DNA of 64,000 nt from Oscillospiraceae bacterium (lineage in GTDB: Bacteria; Bacillota; Clostridia; Oscillospirales; Ruminococcaceae): NCBI GenBank assembly GCA_017432285.1, contig JAFRJM010000013.1, forward strand, positions 1-64,000. The letters are read 5' to 3'. The notes below the pieces were generated by a model, which ran no database searches, was not told the DNA's origin, and saw only the letters and a program-made list of their open reading frames with translations. Shown here one piece after another: positions 43,803-52,523 of this stretch. The position numbers and the translations under genes were made by a program. Position 1 is the stretch's first letter, and the number at the start of each line of letters is the position of its first letter.

Positions 43803-44651
43803 ATGGCATTTATTGAATTAAAGGACGTTTCCTACAAATACCCTTATACAAAAGACTATGCTCTTCAGCATGTGACATGCTCCTTTGAAAAGGGCAAGTT
43901 CTACGGGATCATCGGAGAGAACGGCGGCGGCAAGACCACGCTCTGCAACGTCATCCGCGGTCTTATCCCCCACTTCTATCTCGGCAAGCTCGAGGGCGAT
44001 GTGCTTGTAGAAGGAAAGGACATCCGTGACTGGGATACAGCAGACCTCTGCTCCAAGATCGGATTCGTCTTCCAGAACCCCTTCACCCAGATCTCCGGTA
44101 TCAAGCCGACCGTCTTCGAGGAAGTCGCCATCGGTCTTGAGAACCTCGGCGTTCCGAAACAGGAGATGCTCGAGCGCGTGACCAATGTCTGCGAACAGCT
44201 GGACATCGGGCACCTAATAAAGAACAACCCAAATGAGCTTTCTGGCGGCCAGAGACAGCGTGTCGCTTTCGCGTCCATCATTGCTATGGACACAGAGACC
44301 CTCGTCATCGACGAGCCCACCTCACAGCTTGACCCTGAGGGAACGGAGAGCGTCTTCAACATCATCAACACACTCAAACATTCCAACAAGACCATCATTC
44401 TGGTTGAGCACAAGATAGACCTCATTGCCGAATTCTGCGATGAAGTGCTCGTCATGGAGAACGGCACAGTCGTGTGCAGCGGACTTACAAAGGAGATCCT
44501 CTCCCAGCGCAGTCTTATGGACCACAATGCCGCTATCCCGGAAGTCGCCAAGTTCGGCCACGCCATGGCAGATGCCGGCAAGCCTCTGGCAGAGATCCCG
44601 GTAACCATGGAAGAGGCTCTGAAGCTTGTTAAAGAAAGGAGTGCGAGATAA
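43803..44651 (+). CDS. ecfA: ECF transporter ATP-binding subunit (intact)
   Basis: A 282-residue ABC ATPase. Walker A GENGGGKTT, Q-loop FQNPF, signature LSGGQ (ELSGGQRQRVA), Walker B LVIDEP, and switch His LVEHK are all present. ATG 43803 follows AGGAGGTGC; a longer frame starting inside ecfT is not needed. Its TAA stop overlaps the next ATG by one base. It pairs with the degenerate ATPase that follows. Confidence 0.92.
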   Translation: MAFIELKDVSYKYPYTKDYALQHVTCSFEKGKFYGIIGENGGGKTTLCNVIRGLIPHFYLGKLEGDVLVEGKDIRDWDTADLCSKIGFVFQNPFTQISGIKPTVFEEVAIGLENLGVPKQEMLERVTNVCEQLDIGHLIKNNPNELSGGQRQRVAFASIIAMDTETLVIDEPTSQLDPEGTESVFNIINTLKHSNKTIILVEHKIDLIAEFCDEVLVMENGTVVCSGLTKEILSQRSLMDHNAAIPEVAKFGHAMADAGKPLAEIPVTMEEALKLVKERSAR

Positions 44652-45442
44652 TGGCTATTGAGATTAAAAACGCCAGTTTCCGCTATCCTAACGGATTTGT
44701 CGCACTGGAGAATATCAACCTCACCATTCACGAAGGCGAGAAGGTCGCTATCGTCGGACAGAACGGCGCCGGAAAGACCACATGCGTCAAGATGATGAAC
44801 GGACTCAACCGTCCCTTTGAAGGCGATGTCATCATAGACGGCGTCAACACAAAGGATGTCACAGTAGCAACTACCGCCCGCAAGGTCGGATATGTTTTCC
44901 AGAACCCGGACGAACAGATCTTCAACAACACTGCAAGAGCCGAGATAGAATTCATGCCACGCTACTACAAGCTGGACGAGAAGGAAGTCAAAGAGCGTGT
45001 TGATTATGCGGTAAAGATCTGCGATATCGAGAAATATATGGATATCAACCCGTATGAGATCCCGTATCCTATTCGCAAGTTCGTTGCTATCGCCGCTGTC
45101 ATCGCATCCCGCCCGAAATACATCGTTTTGGACGAGCCCACAGCGGGTCAGGACCTGCACGGAACAAGGACGCTTGCCAATATGGTGGACCAGCTTACAA
45201 AGGACGGCATCACTGTCATCACCATCACCCACGACATGGAGTTCGCAGTCCAGAACTTTGACCGCGTTATCGCCATGGCCCACAAGAACATCATCAAGGA
45301 CGGAACAGCCCAGGACATCTTCTGGGACGACCAGATCCTTGCGGACGCAAGAATAAAGAAACCCGCGATGGGTGAACTTGCAAAACAGCTTGGGATGGAC
45401 GGAAGGATCCTGTTCTGCGACGAGCTGGTAGGCAGACTATAA
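44651..45442 (+). CDS. ecfA: ECF transporter ATP-binding subunit with altered signature motif
   Basis: A 263-residue ABC ATPase. Walker A GQNGAGKTT, Q-loop FQNPDEQ, Walker B YIVLDEP and switch His THDME are intact. At the expected LSGGQ position the sequence reads EIPYPIRKFVAIA, so the signature (C-loop) is lost; the D-loop is AGQD. In an ABC heterodimer the C-loop completes the partner's ATP site, so one of the two sites, that of the preceding ATPase, should be degenerate. The frame is otherwise intact. Confidence 0.88.
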   Translation: MAIEIKNASFRYPNGFVALENINLTIHEGEKVAIVGQNGAGKTTCVKMMNGLNRPFEGDVIIDGVNTKDVTVATTARKVGYVFQNPDEQIFNNTARAEIEFMPRYYKLDEKEVKERVDYAVKICDIEKYMDINPYEIPYPIRKFVAIAAVIASRPKYIVLDEPTAGQDLHGTRTLANMVDQLTKDGITVITITHDMEFAVQNFDRVIAMAHKNIIKDGTAQDIFWDDQILADARIKKPAMGELAKQLGMDGRILFCDELVGRL

Positions 45443-45465
45443 CTGAATCACAGGAGAACTGACAG

Positions 45466-46398
45466 ATGGCCAGATATCTGATAGCCGCAGGCGTGATCGT
45501 CAACGACATGCTGTATCCGGACGGAAGAACAGTCAAAGGCTTTCTGGGCGGAGCTCTCTACACGGTAAACGGAGTTCTTCCATACACGGAAGATCTCCTT
45601 TTCCTGTCTGAGGCCGGTCCCGACTTTGACGACTTCTATGGGGACTACTTCCGCCTCAACCACATCTCTATGGACGGTGTGCAGTATGTCTATCCCAAGA
45701 CGTGCTACACTGTCGTCAAGTACAAGGAGACCGGTGAATGGACAGAGACCTCCCTGTACGGCGATGAATACTTTGAGAAATACGGATTCCCAAAAGCTAA
45801 AGCGGAATACATCGAAAAGTTCGGAGGTCCGGACGTCAAGGGTATATACTTCGAATCCGCAGTCCGCGAACCCGTCTGGAACGATCTGGACAGGATCCGC
45901 GCAGCATGTCCGAACGCGAAGATCATGTCGGAACTGTATACAGAAGAGACCCACGATCCGCTCATGAAGGACCGCCTTTTCGAACACATCGGAAAGATGG
46001 ACATCTATTCCATCAATCTTCCGGAATCGATGGCCTTGTTCGGCACGGACAGTGAGGAAGCATCTGTGCAGGCTATCATCGGACTTGGAAAGCCCTGTTT
46101 CTTCCGTGTCGGAAAGAAGGGCTCATACATGATCCAGGACGGAAAAGCCTGGTTCGCGCCTTCTGTCGAGAGCGAAACAAGCGTGGATCCCACCGGATGC
46201 GGCAACTGCTCCACCGGAGCCGCTATGTACGGGTTCGCAGAGGGATGCCATCCTCTCCTCACAGCTTATCTGGCCAATGTTGCTGCCGGCGTAAATGCCA
46301 GACAATACGGCCCATTCCCGCACTATTCAGACGAAGTAAAGTCCTGGATGAGAGAACAGGCAGAAGAATTATTTAAACAACATCTGGAGGATCAATGA
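45466..46398 (+). CDS. PfkB/ribokinase-fold protein with altered catalytic motif
   Basis: A 310-residue ribokinase-fold protein. The N-terminal sugar-binding part is FLGGALYTVNG. The C-terminal anion-hole motif, normally D-T-G-A-G-D, is DPTGCGNCSTG, with Asn in the place of the catalytic Asp. A similar GxGN form is known in MAK32-like proteins. It may be a kinase with another base, a non-kinase or a binding subunit. ATG 45466 follows AGGAGAA. Its stop overlaps the following ATG. Confidence 0.8.
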   Translation: MARYLIAAGVIVNDMLYPDGRTVKGFLGGALYTVNGVLPYTEDLLFLSEAGPDFDDFYGDYFRLNHISMDGVQYVYPKTCYTVVKYKETGEWTETSLYGDEYFEKYGFPKAKAEYIEKFGGPDVKGIYFESAVREPVWNDLDRIRAACPNAKIMSELYTEETHDPLMKDRLFEHIGKMDIYSINLPESMALFGTDSEEASVQAIIGLGKPCFFRVGKKGSYMIQDGKAWFAPSVESETSVDPTGCGNCSTGAAMYGFAEGCHPLLTAYLANVAAGVNARQYGPFPHYSDEVKSWMREQAEELFKQHLEDQ

Positions 46399-47126
46399 TG
46401 TTTCTGGATCTATTTCCGGTGAAGAAACCGGTATTTGCAATGCTTCACTTCAAGGGGGATTCCCGCAAAGATAAACTTGAACGATGCCTCAGAGAAGCAG
46501 AAATCTACCGCGAAAACGGTGTTGACGCTATGATCGTCGAGGATTATTTCGGGGACTCAGATGATGTCAGGGCCGGACTCGAGCTGCTTTCTCAGAGAGG
46601 AGGCTTCACCCTTGGTGTAAACGTACTGGACAACTGGGAGCTCAGCTGGAAGTATGCCAAAGAGTACGGTGCCAAGTTCATCCAGGTGGACTCTGTTGCC
46701 GGACATCTCACACCGGAAGATGATATCCCGTACGGTGAGATGATAGACCGCTATATGAAGGAAGGCGGCATGTACGTTATCGGCGGAGTGAGGTTCAAAT
46801 ACAAACCTGTTTGCTCCGGGAACGATGTCGAGACTGATCTCCGCATCGGAATGAAGCGCTGCCACGCCATCGCTGTCACAGGCGAAGGCACGGGAATAGA
46901 TTCTCCCACGCAAAAGATAATTGACTTCCGCAAAACAGTCGGGGATTTTCCCCTCGTAGTTGCAGCAGGCATGACTCCGGATACCGTGTTTGAAAAACTG
47001 TCGCTTGCAGATGCCGCTATCGTGGGCAGCACGTTCAAGGACACAAGAAAAGACACAGGAGACGTGTGCGCTGCCCATGTAAAAGAGTTCATGGACAAGG
47101 TCTTTGAGCTTCGAGCAACTCTCTGA
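46395..47126 (+). CDS. BtpA/SgcQ-family TIM-barrel protein
   Basis: A 243-residue TIM-barrel protein of the BtpA family. Matching segments are KPVFAMLHF at the start, the GVDAMIVEDYFGD strand, NVLDNWELSW, AVTGEGTGIDSP and ADAAIVGSTFKD near the end. BtpA relatives include the putative sugar or nucleoside-processing SgcQ of Escherichia coli; the activity is not established. It overlaps the stop of the PfkB-like gene by ATGA, so the two are translationally coupled. It is the last gene of the operon. Confidence 0.82.
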   Translation: MMFLDLFPVKKPVFAMLHFKGDSRKDKLERCLREAEIYRENGVDAMIVEDYFGDSDDVRAGLELLSQRGGFTLGVNVLDNWELSWKYAKEYGAKFIQVDSVAGHLTPEDDIPYGEMIDRYMKEGGMYVIGGVRFKYKPVCSGNDVETDLRIGMKRCHAIAVTGEGTGIDSPTQKIIDFRKTVGDFPLVVAAGMTPDTVFEKLSLADAAIVGSTFKDTRKDTGDVCAAHVKEFMDKVFELRATL

Positions 47127-47141
47127 TAATGGCAAAAAATA

Positions 47142-47179
47142 AACTGGTGTAAGCCTAAGGCCTGCACCAGTTCTTTTTC
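47142..47179. terminator. bidirectional rho-independent terminator
   Basis: AACTGGTG (47142-47149) pairs with CACCAGTT (47165-47172) and is followed by CTTTTTCTG. It separates the two convergent operons of the nucleoside-like locus. Confidence 0.82.
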
Positions 47180-47192
47180 TGTTCAGATATTA

Positions 47193-47750
47193 TCAGATCT
47201 CCGCCACCACTCTGCATGGCAGTCCGCTCATACCGCTGTAGTTCAGCGGATATGTGTGAGCATGGAACCGCCCGCCCAGATCAACGACATCCTTGAGATT
47301 GCACATGTTCTCAATAATGAACACTCCCTTTTCCGCGCAGTACTGATCTTTTGGTGTGTGTTCCCTGCCACGCCTGACTCCGGCGAAGTCTATCCCTATG
47401 AGACATATCTTTCTGTCCAGAAGTGCATTGATCAACTCATCGGAAAGCTGCGGGTGTTCGTGGTGATATCTTGCAGTACCATATCCTGCTTCCTCTACGA
47501 ATCCTGTATAGAATGCAACAAACATCCCTGTCTCTGCTTTGCTGAGATCGATATCGGATACAGAAATGTCCCTGTCTTTAACTGATGAGACATCGAAAAC
47601 TATCCCCTCGAGTTCGGTGTAGTCCAAGGGGAATTCCTTATCCATCACGTCGAAGTGCGTTCCCATGTGTCCGGTCAGAGTCTTCTTCTCATTACCGCCA
47701 GCATCTGTCACTGTTTTCGGTGTGAGCTTGTATGTCAGATCTATCTTCAT
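47193..47750 (-). CDS. cyclase-family (kynurenine-formamidase-like) hydrolase
   Basis: A 185-residue protein of the cyclase/KynB family. The metal-binding HxGTHxD motif is HMGTHFDV, and the later FHAHTYPL and DFAGVRRGREH fit the fold. Relatives hydrolyse N-formyl or cyclic amides with zinc or manganese. It is the last gene of a four-gene operon with nucleoside hydrolase, MFS and DUF4867 genes. ATG 47750 follows AAGAGGAA. Confidence 0.82.
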   Translation of the reverse strand: MKIDLTYKLTPKTVTDAGGNEKKTLTGHMGTHFDVMDKEFPLDYTELEGIVFDVSSVKDRDISVSDIDLSKAETGMFVAFYTGFVEEAGYGTARYHHEHPQLSDELINALLDRKICLIGIDFAGVRRGREHTPKDQYCAEKGVFIIENMCNLKDVVDLGGRFHAHTYPLNYSGMSGLPCRVVAEI

Positions 47751-47767
47751 TTAATTCCTCTTCGGTC

Positions 47768-48412
47768 TTATGGAAGGTAATCAGCGATGTCCACGTTCAA
47801 TCCCTTTAACCCTATAACAGCGCCGTTCTTAGCTTCAGAGCTCTCTGGATGAGCCAGTAGCCACTTGTTGCAGGCAGTCATCAGAGTATCCTCACGGTTT
47901 CCGGGAACAATGAACGGTTTCTCACCGTTAGTACCTTTGGGAAGCGTGATAACCACGCGGAATCCCGCATCTTTTGCCGCGGAGCATGGAGCATAGTGGA
48001 GGGTGGTCGAATACATCTCCACAACCACACCGGCAGGGACAAGGAAGGCTTCCACTTTGGAGGTGTCGAACAGCCCGTCCTCCGGATCCACATCATACAG
48101 TTTCCCCACAAGCAGGACGAAATCATCTGATCCTATATTTATCTCACTGCATCTGTGGTATTCAAGGCAATTGAGCTTTGTGCTGTGCCCGTTGCACCAG
48201 CCCATCTGGATCGGCATCCCTCCGTAGAACCTGCTGCTCAGCTCCCCGGTTATAGGAAGACCCTGCAATTCAGGCTGCTCTGCGACATAATCAACACCAT
48301 CCGGCAGAGGTGTCACCTCCGCCAGCGTCTTCACCAGCTCAGATGTATCGTAGCCCTCGATCACCCTGCCATAGCAGCGAAACTTGTCGTCAAAAACAGA
48401 ATATATCTTCAT
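47768..48412 (-). CDS. DUF4867-like protein
   Basis: A 214-residue protein starting MKIYSVFDDKFRCYGRV, a pattern I associate with DUF4867. The central part (MGWCNGHSTKLNCLEYHRCSEI ... PAGVVVEMYSTTLHYAPC) has the spacing of a cupin-like barrel with conserved His, Glu and Cys residues. Its function is unknown. Relatives are often near sugar-utilisation genes. ATG 48412 follows AAAGGAGAA. Confidence 0.68.
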   Translation of the reverse strand: MKIYSVFDDKFRCYGRVIEGYDTSELVKTLAEVTPLPDGVDYVAEQPELQGLPITGELSSRFYGGMPIQMGWCNGHSTKLNCLEYHRCSEINIGSDDFVLLVGKLYDVDPEDGLFDTSKVEAFLVPAGVVVEMYSTTLHYAPCSAAKDAGFRVVITLPKGTNGEKPFIVPGNREDTLMTACNKWLLAHPESSEAKNGAVIGLKGLNVDIADYLP

Positions 48413-48454
48413 AATATTTCTCCTTTGCTAGCATCATCTTAGAATGCTTGTCGG

Positions 48455-49597
48455 TTACATATCTTCTTTCTTTTCAATGACCCTGATAAGGAAGGAATCA
48501 AGTATACATAGCACTATTACAAGGACATATGCAGCAGTCACCGGAAACGAACCTATTGCCAGAGCCGCAAGAGGCTGGAATGCCACTCCTCCTATGCTCG
48601 CTCCGAATGCCATGGCAGCGTATGCCATTCCGGTATTCTCAGGAGCTGAATGCCCTCCAAGATATGTTGTCAGGCTGTATACAGGTCCGAGAAGGATCCC
48701 GGCAATGAGCATTATCACCAGCTTGACCGTTATGGAAGGGATCAGGAGCACCGCAGCAACGCACATGCTTCCCAGGATCAGCATCACAGGAAGGTATTTC
48801 ACCGAATTCTTTACAGTTCCTGCAAGGAAGGATCCGGTCATTGCCGCCAGCCAGTATGCGGAAACGGCATACGAACCGGCAGATGTGCTTCCGAAGAAGC
48901 CGAATACTTCAGTGGCGTAATATGTTAATCCGCTCTCCAGTCCGCAGAACATAGCAAGAGCGATTATCGAAAGAAGCAAAGTCTTGTTCGTCCAAATAAT
49001 GGACACAGTTAGCCCATCTTTGTTCCCTCCGCTGAACACGCAGACTTCCTCTATACGCTTCCCTAATACCGTGAACATCAGAGACAGTATGTGAAGCACT
49101 ACGAACACGATCATAACAGGTTTGTAAGCGCTGCTGTCGGTGAATCTCTCTATCAGGAGCGGAACAACGAATCCACCAAGACCGTACAGTGCCATGACAT
49201 AACAGAGGATCCTGTCCGAATTGTCTGGGTTGGCATCCTCAACAATGGATAAAGTAGATCCCTCTGTTCCGCCTATCCCGAATCCGGACAGCATGAGCCC
49301 CGCTATAGCCAGCCAGATGCTATTTGCGGAAAATACCAAGAAGCATCCTGTTGCCAATGCCGAGGAAGCTATGAGCAGCGTAGTCCTCTTTCCGTATCGC
49401 TCGGATATCTCCCCGCTTATCAGCGTAGTCATTACTGATCCCAGAAACAAGGATGCCACGAGCAGAGAAACAGCCTGCGTGCTGCCTCCAAGCGTGGCGA
49501 TTATGCGCGGGATAAGCACCTGATAGGCTGCGTAAGTCGAACCCACCAAGCAATATGCCCATGAACTCAGTAGATTTGCCAGTTTTCTAGGCTGCAT
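48455..49597 (-). CDS. MFS transporter
   Basis: A 380-residue major facilitator with about 12 segments. The loop 2-3 region reads GEISERYGKR, matching the MFS G-x-x-x-D-R-x-G-R-R type motif. The ATG lies next to the stop of the nucleoside-hydrolase gene (2-bp gap), so the two are tightly coupled, and the transported compound is probably the hydrolase substrate or product. RBS is GGGGG within the upstream gene. Confidence 0.83.
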   Translation of the reverse strand: MQPRKLANLLSSWAYCLVGSTYAAYQVLIPRIIATLGGSTQAVSLLVASLFLGSVMTTLISGEISERYGKRTTLLIASSALATGCFLVFSANSIWLAIAGLMLSGFGIGGTEGSTLSIVEDANPDNSDRILCYVMALYGLGGFVVPLLIERFTDSSAYKPVMIVFVVLHILSLMFTVLGKRIEEVCVFSGGNKDGLTVSIIWTNKTLLLSIIALAMFCGLESGLTYYATEVFGFFGSTSAGSYAVSAYWLAAMTGSFLAGTVKNSVKYLPVMLILGSMCVAAVLLIPSITVKLVIMLIAGILLGPVYSLTTYLGGHSAPENTGMAYAAMAFGASIGGVAFQPLAALAIGSFPVTAAYVLVIVLCILDSFLIRVIEKKEDM

Positions 49598-49598
49598 C

Positions 49599-50540
49599 CT
49601 ATGCCCCCAAAGTCCTGAATATATATTCCTTGAACAGTTCCGGCTTCAGTTTGGAACAGACAGCGCAGTTAGCTGGCTTGCCGGAGAAGTGATAGCGATC
49701 CACAAGCACCCCGCCGTAGGACGGTCCTTTGCTCGTGTCCACTTCGCAGTAGTAATCGTCGCAGTCATCTATACATTCCGGGTATAATGCCGCAGCCATT
49801 GCAGCCGGATCTGCCATATCAAGACAGTCTCTTCCGAACCTGTCATAATTCATCTCCATGAGCACACGGTTGCAATCCACCATGACCTTGCCGAGAGGAC
49901 CGCTCTGAATGAGTCTGTCCAGATCTTTTCTTTCAAGCATGGCCTCATCTATGCAGGCATCCCAGCCCACAGCCATGAGCGGCACACCGAACTCAAACAC
50001 TATCTTCGCCGCCTCGGCGTCCTGCCAGATGTTGAATTCCGCCACAGGAGAAACATTACCGGTTCCAAGACCTGCAGTACCCATCATTACGATGCGTCCG
50101 ACTTTTCTCATCTCATCAGGAAACAGCCTCATGGCGACCGCAATATTGGTAAGAGTACCCAGCGTGATGATATCTATCTCACCCTGCTCGCTGTCACGGA
50201 GCAGCTCGACCATCTTAAGGACTCCGTTACCCTCTGCGACCTTGAGACGCTTTGGAACAAGGCCTATATCTCCCATCCCGTCGTCTCCGTGTGTCTCAGC
50301 AGCCCCGACAAACGGAACAAGCAGAGGCGTTTCGCATCCGATGTATACAGGAGGTTCATAGGTCCCAGCCGCCTCTATCGTAAACAGAGTGTTCTGTGCG
50401 GCCTGCCTAGCATCTACGTTCCCTGTCACAGTCGTGAAGCAGAGTATCTCATATCTCGGATCTCTCAGAGCCATAGCGATAGCCATAGCATCGTCGGATC
50501 CGCAGTCGGTGTCTATGATAAGTTTCTTGCGTTCTTCCAT
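49599..50540 (-). CDS. inosine/uridine-preferring nucleoside hydrolase family protein
   Basis: A 313-residue IUNH-fold enzyme. The calcium-binding DTDCGSDDAMA (Asp10, Asp12, Asp16, Asp17) matches the family DTDxGxDD, and NIWQDAEAA and VGWDACIDEA fit the later conserved parts. It hydrolyses the N-glycosidic bond of nucleosides in the cytosol. A C-terminal Cys-rich stretch (CAVCSKL) is unusual. ATG 50540 follows GGAGGGG; a much longer frame upstream is not credible. First gene of the operon. Confidence 0.87.
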   Translation of the reverse strand: MEERKKLIIDTDCGSDDAMAIAMALRDPRYEILCFTTVTGNVDARQAAQNTLFTIEAAGTYEPPVYIGCETPLLVPFVGAAETHGDDGMGDIGLVPKRLKVAEGNGVLKMVELLRDSEQGEIDIITLGTLTNIAVAMRLFPDEMRKVGRIVMMGTAGLGTGNVSPVAEFNIWQDAEAAKIVFEFGVPLMAVGWDACIDEAMLERKDLDRLIQSGPLGKVMVDCNRVLMEMNYDRFGRDCLDMADPAAMAAALYPECIDDCDDYYCEVDTSKGPSYGGVLVDRYHFSGKPANCAVCSKLKPELFKEYIFRTLGA

Positions 50541-50718
50541 AACTGCCCCTCCCAGTCTGATACAACAATTATAATACATGGATAGCCACTCCTGCAGTAC
50601 ATTCTGCAGCACGGCTCTTTTTCTTGAGCAGCAAAAAGGTATTGTGTAAAATAAAACTATAAAGGTATTTGTCTCAATGATACGTCTAGAGATACAGCGC
50701 AGAAAGGCGGTACACCTC

Positions 50719-51702
50719 ATGAAGACTATGGGATTCCTTATCAGCCACAAAAACAATGAGCAGAGACGCGCTATCCTTCCGGAGCATATAAAGAACATCC
50801 ATCATCCAGAACTTCTCTTCTTCGAAGACGGATATGGCGAATCGGTCCACGTCAGCGATGACGCTTACAAAGCTACTGGGGCAAACGTAGTCTCCAGGGA
50901 AGAAGCCCTCAAATGCGATATCCTCACAGATGTCAAACTCGGAGACGGGGATTATTTCAGGGATATCGACCGCAACAAAGTCCTTTTCGGATGGGCTCAC
51001 GCCGTTCAGATGACAGATTTCACCTCCGCTGCTCTCGAGATGGATCACACTGTCATCGCATGGGAGGAGATCTTTGAAAATGGACGCTATATCTTCTACC
51101 GCAACAGGGAGATCGCCGGAGAAGCCGGAGTCCTTCAGGCTTTTGCATATTATCCCAAGATGCCGTATGAGTGCGATGTAGCTATTCTCGGCAGAGGTCA
51201 GACCGCAAAAGGCGCTATGCGCATCCTTCACGGTCTCGGAGCCAACGTGGACGTCTACTCATCGAAGCAGGAAAACCTGTTTAAGCAGAAGATGTATGAC
51301 TACGATGTCATAGTCAACTGTATCATGTGGGATACAAGGCGCACCGACCACATCATCTACCGTGAAGACCTTAAAAAGATGAAACCGGGCGCCATGATCG
51401 TGGACATCAGCTGCGACCCGGAGCTCGAGATCGAGACATCCCACCCCACTACGATAGACTATCCGTTCTACATCATAGACGGTGTCATGCACTACGCAGT
51501 GGACAACACTCCCGCCATGCACCCCATCACGGTCACAAAAGAGCTCAGCAAAGGCATCTGGCCATATATCAATGCAGTAATAGAACTGGAATACGAGGAC
51601 TATCCTGAGAATCTTGTTCCTGCCGTACAGATCCTGAACGGACACATCCTTGACGACCGCATCACCGATTTCAGGGAACGCAAAGGACTGTTCTGCAAAT
51701 AG
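50719..51702 (+). CDS. N5-(carboxyethyl)ornithine synthase-like oxidoreductase
   Basis: A 327-residue protein of the alanine-dehydrogenase/PNT-N fold. The start MKTMGFLISHKNNEQRRAILP pattern, the catalytic region and a Rossmann segment (CDVAILGRGQTAKGAM) match N5-(carboxyethyl)ornithine synthase. This enzyme joins pyruvate to ornithine with NADPH. The length fits the family. No ornithine or arginine genes are nearby. ATG 50719 follows AAAGGCGG. A terminator follows. Related saccharopine-type dehydrogenases cannot be fully excluded. Confidence 0.78.
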   Translation: MKTMGFLISHKNNEQRRAILPEHIKNIHHPELLFFEDGYGESVHVSDDAYKATGANVVSREEALKCDILTDVKLGDGDYFRDIDRNKVLFGWAHAVQMTDFTSAALEMDHTVIAWEEIFENGRYIFYRNREIAGEAGVLQAFAYYPKMPYECDVAILGRGQTAKGAMRILHGLGANVDVYSSKQENLFKQKMYDYDVIVNCIMWDTRRTDHIIYREDLKKMKPGAMIVDISCDPELEIETSHPTTIDYPFYIIDGVMHYAVDNTPAMHPITVTKELSKGIWPYINAVIELEYEDYPENLVPAVQILNGHILDDRITDFRERKGLFCK

Positions 51703-51714
51703 TACACAACAACC

Positions 51715-51743
51715 AAAGGCTGCCGAACGGCAGCCTTTTTTCT
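51715..51743. terminator. bidirectional rho-independent terminator
   Basis: A 10-bp perfect stem (51715-51724 with 51729-51738) runs into TTTTTTC. It separates convergent genes. Confidence 0.92.
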
Positions 51744-51754
51744 ATTTGTTCTGT

Positions 51755-52423
51755 TTAGTTATTTTTTCTGAAAAGTCTTATGTACTCATCCTTGTTGAAA
51801 GGAGCTCTCCTTCCGATGCAATCCAGCTTGGTGCACAGTGAGCAGTTCATATATCCGTCTGCTCCGGGGAAGAGGATCCCTGAAGACGAGTTCCACGGGA
51901 GCATATAGCCTTTCTCGTTCAAAGTGACACCTATCTCACCCACGTCCCCTATCAGGTCACAGAGAGCATGGTTGTTCTCAATAGGCCAGTCAGGAAGAGA
52001 GCCCGGATTCAGAGCGCCAAGGCCTGTCATTCCCATATCCTCAGAAAGGTATCTTCGCACCTCCCTGTTTCCCTTCATTAGGGCAATGCCGGAAAGGATG
52101 TCTTTGGCAGCCTCAGGATGTATGCGGTCACAGTCTTTTATCTCGTTTCCTGCCGTAGCAACATAAAGGATGACTCTGTGAACGTCCTTGAGCTTATCTG
52201 CGACAACGAAACTCTCAAAGACGTGTCCTGCAATGTTTACATGCCTGTCGTCAATGACTTCTGAATCTGCCCATCTCAATATGGCCTTTGGTCTCGCAAC
52301 TTCTCTTAGAACAGCAGCATATCCATCCAGATCAAGCTTCGCCGCTCTTTTTCCGAATCGCGGCGCTATATCCTCTGCAGTAACGTCCACCCGCAGATCA
52401 TTAAATACGATGCGTTCGCTCAT
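51755..52423 (-). CDS. stand-alone methionine-synthase-activation-like protein
   Basis: A 222-residue protein resembling the cobalamin-dependent methionine synthase activation domain. The GLGALNPGSLPDWPIENN segment corresponds to the substrate/SAM-binding R-x-x-x-G-Y-type region, and the C terminus carries a Cys cluster (NCSLCTKLDCIGRR). Such separate activation-domain proteins exist in Clostridia, beside split MetH or other corrinoid proteins. The partner is not in the window. ATG 52423 follows GGAGGG. Confidence 0.72.
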   Translation of the reverse strand: MSERIVFNDLRVDVTAEDIAPRFGKRAAKLDLDGYAAVLREVARPKAILRWADSEVIDDRHVNIAGHVFESFVVADKLKDVHRVILYVATAGNEIKDCDRIHPEAAKDILSGIALMKGNREVRRYLSEDMGMTGLGALNPGSLPDWPIENNHALCDLIGDVGEIGVTLNEKGYMLPWNSSSGILFPGADGYMNCSLCTKLDCIGRRAPFNKDEYIRLFRKNN

Positions 52424-52478
52424 GGTACCCTCCGGTATAACATCGCACATCTCTACCAAACAAAGTATAGCATGGAAA

Positions 52479-52510
52479 AGGCAGCTGCTGAACTGCAGCT
52501 GCCTACATTC
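52479..52510 (-). terminator. hairpin downstream of hlyIII
   Basis: AGGCAGCTGC/GCAGCTGCCT (52479-52488 with 52495-52504) is a perfect 10-bp stem. The minus-strand tail is only CTTTTCC, so termination may be partial. Confidence 0.6.
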
Positions 52511-52523
52511 TTTAAAAGTACGC

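Noticed and set aside
43976-45283. 435-codon minus-strand frame across the ECF ATPases
   Set aside because: It is antisense to two complete ABC ATPase genes with all their motifs; GC-skewed codon positions explain the open frame.
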